This document shows positions 21,301-24,841 of a stretch of 24,841 nucleotides of DNA, one piece after another. The stretch is from the NCBI RefSeq assembly GCF_000485595.1, contig NW_014577876.1:1-24841 (forward strand), given 5' to 3'. The notes under the pieces are model-generated. The model made no database searches and had not been told where the DNA came from. It saw nothing but the letters and a program-made list of their open reading frames with translations. This stretch comes from Priapulus caudatus (Eukaryota; Priapulida; Priapulimorpha; Priapulimorphida; Priapulidae). A program made the position numbers and the translations under genes. Position 1 is the stretch's first letter. Every line of letters begins with the position of its first letter.

Positions 21301-22379
21301 TTTCTGCACTCCCACAATACTTATTCCTGGCTAATACCTTGTTCCCAATTACATCTCACGCTGTGTGCGTGAGTTTGTGTGCGAGTCTTGGAGGAAAGTC
21401 TCGGAATGTTGGAATTTTTTAGTTCTTGATGATGGTGGGGATGATCAATGATGGTGATGATGATGATAGTGATGATGATGATCATGATCATGATGATTGT
21501 GATAGGGAAAGTTAACTCGCAGTGCTAGCAGTGGAATAACCCCCCGCTGTAGTATTTACTGTGAAAGCAGCTGCGTGGCCTCAGGTTAAGGAAACAGAGA
21601 TAGGCACCGCCCTATGCGCCACATAGGCACGGGAAGGATTTAACTTAATTTCAGAGATGCCAACCACTACGATTTATCCGTATTTTATACAAATTTCTAT
21701 TTCTTTTGCACCACTACGACCAGTTTGTATCAAACTACGAATTTCACTGTGATAGAATTTTTTTTTTTTTTCAATTATTGTCATTTTTTGTCAATTTATT
21801 GTCATTTTTGACCCTCAGAATGCAGGAAATTGCATCTCAGAATCAAAAAAATTTCCGGGGGCCATGCCGGACCCCCCTAGCAAACTCGGGTCACTCGAAC
21901 TACTAATTTGATGGCCAGAAACTACAGATTGCTTCAAATATGTGTTGGCATCTGTAATTTAACTAACGTGCGTCGCGATCTCTTTCTTCGTTTCGCAGGT
22001 GCACCGGCTAGTAATCGTTGACACTGAGAATCGCATCGAGGGTATCCTCTCTCTGTCAGACATGTTCAACCACATGGTCCTGAAACCAGTGGAGAATGAT
22101 GTGAAGTCAGGTAAATAGATGTAGGTAAAACTTTTCTTCTCTTCTGTGCATCCGTGCGTTCGTCTCTCCGTGTGTGCTCTGTGGCTGTCAGCGTGTCAGT
22201 GCTTCACATGTCGCGCGTCCGTGCTGTTGGGTTCTGTACGACTACTGCACCTTTAGGAACACAGGTATCGATAGTCTGTAGTCTGATAGACAATGTCTGT
22301 GTGCGTGCATATCTGTGCGTGCGTCGGTGTGTGTGCTTATTTGTGTGCGTGAGCATTGTGCGTGTTGCGCGAGCGTGTG

Positions 22380-22411
<32 letters not shown>

Positions 22412-23222
22412 TGCGTGTCTGTGTCTGTGTGTGTGTTTACGTGCGTGCGTGCGTGCGTGCCTGTTCATAGGCGAGTCTTCGTGTGTGTGTATGTGGATAC
22501 CTTGTAAGATATGTTATTTCATGCATACTCTGGGTCATGTTATCTAGGCGTTACAACGCTGTCGTGTTGTTTACCGTGCAAGGTGCCGGTGGGGCAATCC
22601 TTAAAAAATTCTATGTTTGCTGTCCCCCTCCCCATAATTTTTTGTGTGAGGCATAATAGTTATTTTAATTCTGTCCTCATGTTTGCCACACATGCTTTGT
22701 GTTTCAGTCTTAACTATGAAAAATAAAAATAAAAATGTGGAACCCAAAATGTCAAAAAAAACTTTTGGGTCGCGGCTATTTTCGTGGGTCGGTCGGAGGA
22801 CAGCAAACATATAATTTTTTAAGGATGGCTTGGGACGTGTATGTCAGACACTGCTTGTTCTGTGATATTATGCTACTGTCATCATCGGCTTTCTTTGTGA
22901 CCTGTAATTTTGTTTGTAAACTATACAATGATTTGTAACAGTGTAATGCGTTTTAATGTCAACATGCGTCGTGTGGTTTAAGGTTTTGATGTCATGCTAT
23001 AATCTATAATAATTAATTGGGATTCTAATTAAAAGTGGGATTCTACAATGCTGCATTTTACTGTCGTGTTTTTTTCTTCTGATTATCTACGTTATCTTAC
23101 GTTCGTCTTGTTTCGCTTCTGCAGATGATTGCCTGCCCTACATTGCTCAGGACAGAAGTGCTAGCTTCCAGATGGAAATTGACGAGATTGGACACGAAAT
23201 CGAAGAGATGCAAACCGTATAG
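9243..23222 (+). CDS. PRKAG: AMP-activated protein kinase gamma subunit (whole gene, 10 coding exons)
   Basis: Regulatory gamma subunit of the heterotrimeric energy sensor AMPK; it binds AMP, ADP and ATP and controls the catalytic alpha subunit. The joined exons (9243-9396, 14436-14545, 16052-16097, 16470-16610, 17440-17546, 18479-18573, 19723-20053, 21069-21215, 21999-22110, 23125-23222) give 1341 nt and 446 residues, with every phase matching and every intron GT-AG. CBS1 is about residues 122-179, CBS2 215-265, CBS3 288-340 and CBS4 360-405. Residues matching human gamma-1 R70, R152, R224 and R299 are R153, R233, R305 and R380. Those matching D90, D245 and D317 are D173, D326 and D398. CBS2 has THKRIL (Arg where the others have Asp), as in the family's non-exchanging site. 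The N-terminal 104 residues are Ser/Arg-rich, like long gamma isoforms. Family identity is near certain; the first three exons rest on splice signals and phase logic and are less sure. Confidence 0.93.
9561..9595 (+). repeat. 35-bp inverted partner of 6681-6716
   Basis: TATTTTATTGAAATGCTCCA followed by AGTGCCTGTGACTGC. It lies about 165 bases into intron 1, just past the end of duplicate B. Confidence 0.75.
9596..10500. other. Intron 1, first part: nothing recognisable
   Basis: About 900 bases of mixed composition without repeats, transposon ends or credible open frames. Confidence 0.5.
10551..10558 (+). promoter_or_regulatory. TATA box (TATAAAAG) inside intron 1
   Basis: Sits in a GC-rich setting (GGGCGCG-TATAAAAG-GCGCGCC). 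A start site would fall near 10580, followed by a pyrimidine-rich leader. It could be an internal promoter giving an AMPK gamma transcript that begins translation in exon 2 (ATG 14483), or the promoter of a solitary LTR. I could not find LTR boundaries or a target duplication. Confidence 0.4.
10660..10785. repeat. AT-rich low-complexity tract
   Basis: TATAT/TATTATAT/TTTATAT steps over about 125 bases, with almost no G or C. Confidence 0.85.
10786..12010. other. Intron 1, middle part: no gene; weak inverted repeat
   Basis: A 104-codon + strand frame (10788-11102) and an 81-codon reverse frame (11147-11392) match nothing known. TCCCRGTTGG..TA..TCCCAT occurs near 10965-10985 and inverted near 11230-11255, with another forward copy near 11000, hinting at an old inverted-repeat element. 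AATAAA occurs near 11093. Confidence 0.45.
12011..12492. mobile_element. 482-bp TIR element with TA target duplication
   Basis: Terminal inverted repeats of about 34 bp begin GGGGYACACGAGCGATTTTT and continue ATCGCCCGATCGC, with one difference between ends. TA flanks both ends (12009-12010, 12493-12494). The interior has no coding capacity but contains about eleven copies, in both directions, of the core ATCGCC(C/A)G, partly as a tandem array at 12048-12195. TIR plus TA suggests a Tc1/mariner-like or other TA-targeting non-autonomous element; the superfamily is a guess. Confidence 0.85.
12493..13336. other. Intron 1: (GT)n tract and hairpin, no gene
   Basis: (GT)n with CG steps at 12647-12708. 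A perfect hairpin at 13205-13251 is annotated separately. A run of C lies around 13291-13301. No credible coding sequence. Confidence 0.55.
13205..13251. repeat. Perfect 21-bp inverted repeat with 5-nt loop
   Basis: Left arm 13205-13225 starts TCAGGAGCGTATAATGAC. Loop TACGC is 13226-13230. Right arm 13231-13251 is the exact reverse complement. Similarity does not extend beyond the arms. Confidence 0.95.
13337..14380 (-). mobile_element. 5'-truncated, frameshifted non-LTR retrotransposon (LINE) remnant
   Basis: Reads on the reverse strand as the end of a jockey/CR1-like reverse transcriptase ORF2. Recognisable in order: [20 protein letters not shown] then [51 protein letters not shown] then [56 protein letters not shown] then ending LPYQ at a stop near 13529. 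At least three frameshifts break it (about 14172, 14090 and 13770), so it is dead. The 3' end reads AATAAAGTGTTTACTTACTT, a short repeated tail. It lies antisense in intron 1, ending about 55 bases before exon 2. Confidence 0.9.
14436..14545 (+). CDS. PRKAG: AMPK gamma exon 2 (Ser/Arg-rich linker)
   Basis: Encodes residues 52-88. The acceptor is a T-rich tract ending TTGCAG at 14435 and the donor is GTGAGT at 14546. Only one frame is open across the exon; the other two contain TGA. The peptide contains [12 protein letters not shown] and KQRSLSED, three basic-residue-then-serine motifs of the kind basophilic kinases use; this is motif inference only. It enters in phase 1 and leaves in phase 0. 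The internal ATG at 14483 (A at -3, A at +4) could start a shorter isoform if another promoter is used. The exon lies directly beside the antisense LINE remnant, whose reverse-strand reading frame overlaps it by chance. Confidence 0.75.
14546..15005. other. Intron 2, first part: CGCTCG-rich repeats, no gene
   Basis: 14555-14680 contains two copies of GCCCCGTATGCATGCTC and three of GCGCTCGCTCG-like sequence. The rest is G/A-rich. No coding content. Confidence 0.5.
15250..15429 (+). mobile_element. Non-autonomous inverted-repeat element, copy 2 (180 bp)
   Basis: Same family as 3562-3810, in opposite orientation. The terminal repeats are about 41 bp with one difference (AGGGTCTATGTCCCCCAG, then TACTGCCGGAACGTACCCTGG). 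CTCA occurs just outside both ends, but one base off on the left, so a target duplication is only suggested. Confidence 0.85.
15688..15886. mobile_element. 199-bp hAT-like MITE with empty-site partner
   Basis: Perfect 14-bp terminal repeats CAGGGTTCTCCAAG ... CTTGGAGAACCCTG. TATTG flanks both ends (15683-15687, 15887-15891). The first duplicated unit has the uninterrupted site GTGTTATTGTACTCCC at 15219-15234, which gives the exact insertion point. CAGGG ends are typical of hAT elements, although hAT normally duplicates 8 bp and here only 5 are seen. The open frame through it (15601-15831) is not genic. Confidence 0.9.
16052..16097 (+). CDS. PRKAG: AMPK gamma exon 3 (46-nt micro-exon)
   Basis: Encodes residues 89-103, [15 protein letters not shown], an acidic stretch just before CBS1. 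The acceptor is a pyrimidine-rich run ending TTACAG at 16051 and the donor is GTACGT at 16098. This exon resolves a phase conflict: exon 2 ends in phase 0, while exon 4 needs one base from upstream. At 46 nt (15 codons plus one base) it supplies exactly that, giving GCC (Ala) across the next junction. It was found by looking for such a bridge, so the phase fit is not fully independent evidence. Skipping it would put exon 4 out of frame. Confidence 0.72.
16401..16469 (+). repeat. Short tandem repeat ending at the exon 4 acceptor
   Basis: Three to four copies of a ~21-bp unit, TGTTGAACAATGTTGCTTGT with variants, the last running into TTGTTTTAG of the acceptor. It covers the expected branch-point region of intron 3. 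Confidence 0.8.
16470..16610 (+). CDS. PRKAG: AMPK gamma exon 4 (start of CBS1)
   Basis: Encodes residues 104-150. After a short lead with [17 protein letters not shown] it enters [20 protein letters not shown], the most recognisable stretch of the gamma family and the first half of CBS1. The acceptor is TTGTTTTAG ending at 16469 and the donor is GTAAGG at 16611. It ends in phase 1 within the Gly codon of the NG-VRAAPLW junction. The acceptor is preceded by a short tandem repeat, annotated separately. Confidence 0.96.
16815..17249. mobile_element. Probable non-autonomous element with GTCCTTGAA repeats (intron 4)
   Basis: At least eight copies of GTCCTTGAA or close variants cluster at the two ends (16815-16930 and 17190-17235). 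Sequence reads CAGTCCTTGAAAAGTCCTTG on the left and ends AGTCCTTGAAAAAATTTTCA then GTCCTG on the right. Subterminal repeats like this occur in hAT-type MITEs, but boundaries and target duplication are unclear. Confidence 0.4.
17440..17546 (+). CDS. PRKAG: AMPK gamma exon 5 (end of CBS1)
   Basis: Encodes residues 151-186: [20 protein letters not shown] then [16 protein letters not shown]153 matches human gamma-1 R70 and D173 (TITDF) matches D90, the ribose-contacting Asp. The acceptor is GTGTTTCAG ending at 17439. The donor is GTGCGT at 17547, chosen over GTGAGA five bases further on because only GTGCGT joins exon 6 in frame ([14 protein letters not shown]). That pairing also has the length expected against vertebrate gamma subunits. 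The reading frame stays open past the donor into a transposon, which is not coding. Confidence 0.95.
17588..17962. mobile_element. 375-bp hAT-like MITE in intron 5
   Basis: Ends CAGTGGCGTAG ... CTACGCCACTG (11-bp perfect TIRs), followed inward on both sides by AGGGGGGCCAAA or AGGGGGGGCCAAA. The interior has the CTGGGGGAGAACCCCCATAC-type stretch common in this group. No 8-bp target duplication could be recognised. It starts 41 bases after the exon 5 donor. Confidence 0.8.
18479..18573 (+). CDS. PRKAG: AMPK gamma exon 6 (CBS1-CBS2 linker)
   Basis: Encodes residues 187-217. [18 protein letters not shown] matches the conserved linker after CBS1 (ELEEHKIETWRE in vertebrates). It runs through LTRISPEA into CBS2. 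The acceptor is ACATTTTGCAG ending at 18478 and the donor is GTAAGA at 18574. It leaves two bases (AG) that exon 7 completes as AGC (Ser). Confidence 0.95.
18614..18786. mobile_element. Small hAT-like element remnant in intron 6
   Basis: GGGTTCTTGACC...GGTCTATGG on the left is matched inversely by CCATGATTC...TTAAGAACCACTAG on the right. GGGGTCC(G/A) recurs three times inside. The ends resemble the CAGNGGTTCTTAA ends of hAT elements; boundaries are approximate. Confidence 0.45.
18990..19722 (+). repeat. Tandem array running into the exon 7 acceptor
   Basis: An older part (18990-19420) has diverged units of about 82-109 bp marked by TAACAATTTCCGCTCGTTCC-type sequence at 19098, 19180 and 19289. 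A younger part (19427-19722) has units of 87, 85, 62 and 62 bp. Each ends in a T/C tract and YAG followed by CCTCT, the same bases as the start of exon 7. The shared unit is CCTCTTCTCTGGCTTCCTCT then CTCACAGCGTTAACGAA and a CTCGTTCTCTCTCCTCRCAG end. Confidence 0.9.
19723..20053 (+). CDS. PRKAG: AMPK gamma exon 7 (CBS2 and most of CBS3)
   Basis: Encodes residues 218-328 in one 331-nt exon. CBS2 shows [20 protein letters not shown] and [14 protein letters not shown], with H232 and R233 at the positions of human gamma-1 H151 and R152. CBS3 shows [20 protein letters not shown] followed by AKFDVI, with R305 matching R224 and D326 matching D245. The acceptor CTCCTCGCAG ends at 19722 and is the last copy in a tandem array of near-identical acceptors. 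The donor is GTGAGT at 20054, followed about ten bases later by a (TG)n tract. The exon is much more GC-rich at third positions than its flanks. Confidence 0.97.
20065..20230. repeat. (TG)n-type microsatellite after the exon 7 donor
   Basis: Begins about 10 bases inside intron 7 and continues with GTGCG and CATG variants. Open frames through it are artefacts. Confidence 0.9.
20360..21068 (+). repeat. Diverged tandem array running into the exon 8 acceptor
   Basis: CTTATACNTTAGC(GGCCTG)CATAAATC-type sequence recurs about six times (near 20456, 20626, 20728, 20856, 20941, 21024). CTTCGGTCT...TTGCACC recurs at about 20369, 20493 and 20767. TTTTTTGCATTTTCACGGTG recurs near 20562 and 20644. The last unit, CATTAGCATAATTCATCGAT then CGCTTTTGCTCGCCGCAG, provides the splice acceptor. 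Confidence 0.85.
21069..21215 (+). CDS. PRKAG: AMPK gamma exon 8 (end of CBS3, start of CBS4)
   Basis: Encodes residues 329-377: [20 protein letters not shown] then [20 protein letters not shown] then VLETIVRAE. The [13 protein letters not shown]-type segment is a family signature. The exon is 49 whole codons, phase 0 at both ends. The acceptor is CTCGCCGCAG ending at 21068 and the donor is GTAGGT at 21216. The frame runs open past the donor for some codons, but that is intron. Confidence 0.95.
21216..21651. other. Intron 8, first part: (GAT)n microsatellite, no gene
   Basis: GATGATGAT/ATCATGATC steps at about 21425-21500. Otherwise nothing recognisable. Confidence 0.6.
21652..21954. mobile_element. 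303-bp MITE in intron 8 with flanking TAATTT
   Basis: Starts CAGAGATGCCAACC and ends GTTGGCATCTG, so the ends are inverted with a 2-base offset. TAATTT directly flanks both sides (21646-21651, 21955-21960). The end sequence is hAT-like. The interior includes a T-run, TTGTCATTTTTGTCAATTTATTG-type direct repeats and CCGGGGGCCATGCCGG. It ends 44 bases before exon 9. Confidence 0.8.
21999..22110 (+). CDS. PRKAG: AMPK gamma exon 9 (CBS4 core)
   Basis: Encodes residues 378-414 plus one base. [20 protein letters not shown] then [10 protein letters not shown] is the second half of CBS4. H379, R380 and D398 match human gamma-1 H298, R299 and D317. The acceptor TTCGTTTCGCAG ends at 21998; the donor is GTAAAT at 22111. 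Reading through the donor meets TAG within a few bases, so the C-terminus depends on splicing to exon 10. Confidence 0.95.
22290..22492. repeat. (TG)n/(CGTG)n microsatellite in intron 9
   Basis: Mixed TGTG and CGTGCGTG steps. It produces Cys/Val/Arg-rich spurious frames. Confidence 0.9.
22597..22826. mobile_element. 230-bp MITE with near-perfect 29-bp TIRs (intron 9)
   Basis: ATCCTTAAAAAATT then CTATGTTTGCTGTCC on the left is matched by the inverse on the right with one mismatch. The interior contains AATAAAAATAAAAATG and TTTTGGGTCGCGGC. No clear target duplication and no coding capacity. Confidence 0.85.
22827..23124. other. End of intron 9: nothing recognisable
   Basis: AT-rich sequence ending in the pyrimidine tract of the exon 10 acceptor. 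Confidence 0.5.
23125..23222 (+). CDS. PRKAG: AMPK gamma exon 10 (acidic C-terminal tail, stop)
   Basis: Encodes residues 415-446 and the TAG at 23220-23222. The peptide [20 protein letters not shown] then [12 protein letters not shown] is acidic and probably helical at its end. The acceptor is TTGTTTCGCTTCTGCAG ending at 23124. Only the phase-1 frame ends naturally at a stop. The tail after CBS4 is about 41 residues, longer than the few residues in human gamma-1. Confidence 0.9.
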
Positions 23223-23740
23223 CCAACAAGTGCTGCCCTCTGTTGTAGTATTCATGCCGCTGGCCTTAACTAGAGAGACTAGTGCCATGCATACTTCAGT
23301 CGCGTAATGTGCGGTACACTCGACTGGCCTGCAAAATAGCAGCTCTGTGTCAAATTGCCAACAGAAGTCACACTGCGCGTACGTGTATGTATGTATGTAT
23401 TTATGTATGCGTAAATCTATATTTATGTATATATATACACACACATGCAGACGCGTACATACGTGGAGTACTGGATTTCTATCATCACTGTCATGTTCAC
23501 TACATGAACGAGGTTCGTGTTAGTACAGCTAATTAATTGTTAAGCGTGTAACAGGTTCGTTTTGGCGGGAAAAAGATGTGAACGCCAATCATGTGAGGCA
23601 GAAACTGGCGTTAACAGTACGACAATTCAGGCGTACCGCTGCCGACGCTGATATAGTTTTGAAATTGGACACATATCATCAACGCTTAATCTTGATCGAC
23701 CTAGCCAGTGCACATTAAAGGACGGGGGTGGGTTGGGTTT
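23223..23740 (+). other. Probable 3' UTR of AMPK gamma, with microsatellite
   Basis: Follows the stop codon. It has no ORF worth keeping and contains a (TATG)/(TA)/(CA) microsatellite around 23382-23450. The end is set by the possible poly(A) signal at 23714-23719; there is no transcript evidence. Confidence 0.4.
23714..23719 (+). terminator. Possible poly(A) signal ATTAAA
   Basis: ATTAAA is the commonest variant of AATAAA. It is followed within 10-30 bases by a G/GT-rich run (GGGGGTGGGTTGGGTTTT), which fits a downstream cleavage element. I saw no AATAAA between the stop and this point. Confidence 0.4.
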
Positions 23741-24326
23741 TAAGGCAAAGAGTGAGAGCACGAGAATCGTGCGTCGGGGGGTGGGTGCGACGGGAAAGGG
23801 GTGAAAAGTGTTTCGTAAGGTCATGGAGCGAGGCAATGAGAGCTGCATTGTGATGTTGCAACCGAACCCGATGATCGCCCAACCTCCCCGGCGACGCTGC
23901 CGATGTGGCAGCAGCGCCCCCTATATTCTTCCGATTGTGTCCTGCACTGCGGAAGCGACTTTGTTGTGAGATGTGAGCGAATCGGTGCGACGGTGGGGGC
24001 ATTCTCTTGTTGGGTCTGGGTGGCTTCTCCATCTCCCACCAGCGTTAACTACTGTGGAAGTAGTTCTTCCTCCATCTTCCACTGGTAAACCTTGTAGACT
24101 CACGGGCCTACTTGGAAGGTGGGAGGTGCGGATGGAAGGTGTAGGTCGCAAGACGGTCATCAGGAGGCATGAGAGACTGACGTGACCTGGCTGCCTTTTG
24201 TAGTATGTGAAATATATTGTATAGCGTCGGGTTAATGCTGGTTTGTATTTAACAGCTGTGAGATATATTGGTGTATTTATAGGTATGTAGCGGTTGGAAA
24301 GGAAGAGAGACAGTGTGTGTGACTGC

Positions 24327-24360
<34 letters not shown>

Positions 24361-24841
24361 GAGTGTGCTAGCTTTTAAAGTTATCATATATACCTTCGAT
24401 CAATATAGAGTAAAAATCAGTGTTTACACGACGGCCGCACACCAATTCAACAGGCCGCTATAGCGTCGACCGATACCCGACGTACACAAAGACGTTGCAT
24501 ATGCATCACGGTAATTCAGTCACAGTCCTGTAACAAAGAGACCTTTGTTAACGATGTACAGTAACTATGACACACAAAAGTAACTGTAATCACCCCGAAA
24601 TTTTATAAGTTTAACTGCTCAACACCATTGCATTCATCAGACTTTCTCGCTTGATTCAACCGTATTCGAACCTGAAACTTTTTCACTCGCGAAGCCGCCA
24701 ACGATGTAAAATACGGCCAGTATACATACACGTGCAGCGGTGCCGTGACGACCGACGCGGTGCGCGTCCGTAAAGTGCGTGGTATGCGCTGTTGTGGGAA
24801 CTGTAAAAACGCGTTATTAATGCCGGAAAATCATATTTGCC
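23741..24841. other. Downstream intergenic: no gene recognised
   Basis: Open frames on both strands at about 23627-24185 overlap each other, match no family I know and look compositional. A (GA)n microsatellite lies at about 24327-24361. The rest, to the window edge, shows no repeat or gene signal. Confidence 0.5.

Noticed and set aside
23627-24185. Overlapping open frames downstream of the gene, both strands
   Set aside because: No recognisable motif, frames overlap on both strands, and none has a supporting start or splice context.

Overview
The window is animal nuclear DNA. It has a split gene with GT-AG introns of a few hundred bases to about 5 kb, abundant microsatellites and minisatellites, several short non-autonomous DNA transposons and a decayed non-LTR retrotransposon. 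One gene can be read with confidence: an AMP-activated protein kinase gamma subunit (PRKAG / SNF4-gamma family) on the + strand. Gene architecture and repeat content suggest an invertebrate, possibly marine, but I cannot name the lineage from this sequence.

Layout. 1-4690 is gene-poor: tandem repeats (32-bp, about 30-bp and 38-bp units), (AT)n, a long pyrimidine tract, (TG)n/(CA)n tracts, one inverted-repeat element (3562-3810) and a 94-nt hairpin (4009-4102). 4690-6090 and 7178-9455 are two copies of one promoter-plus-first-exon segment; the downstream copy is split by about 1.04 kb (7360-8400). Both copies keep an NRF1-like site, a palindromic GTCACGTGAC E-box and a consensus CRE. The upstream copy holds a broken version of the first coding exon (5730-5905). 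The downstream copy holds the intact one (9243-9396).

The gene. Ten coding exons can be chained with matching phases from ATG 9243 to TAG 23220-23222: 9243-9396, 14436-14545, 16052-16097, 16470-16610, 17440-17546, 18479-18573, 19723-20053, 21069-21215, 21999-22110 and 23125-23222. They total 1341 nt, or 446 residues. Residues 1 to about 104 are a Ser/Arg-rich N-terminal extension. About 120-405 are four CBS motifs (two Bateman domains), with the nucleotide-binding Arg, His and Asp positions conserved. The last 40 or so residues are an acidic tail. A possible poly(A) signal lies at 23714-23719.

The introns carry most of the other structure: a TATA-type core promoter at 10551, a 482-bp TIR element with TA duplications (12011-12492), a perfect 21-bp hairpin (13205-13251), an antisense LINE remnant (13337-14380), a 199-bp hAT-like element nested in a duplicated block (15688-15886), and further TIR elements at 17588-17962, 18614-18786, 21652-21954 and 22597-22826. 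In three introns a tandem array runs directly into the 3' splice site. In intron 6 each array unit carries a copy of the acceptor itself. This, and the duplicated first exon and promoter, are the two observations I rate highest.
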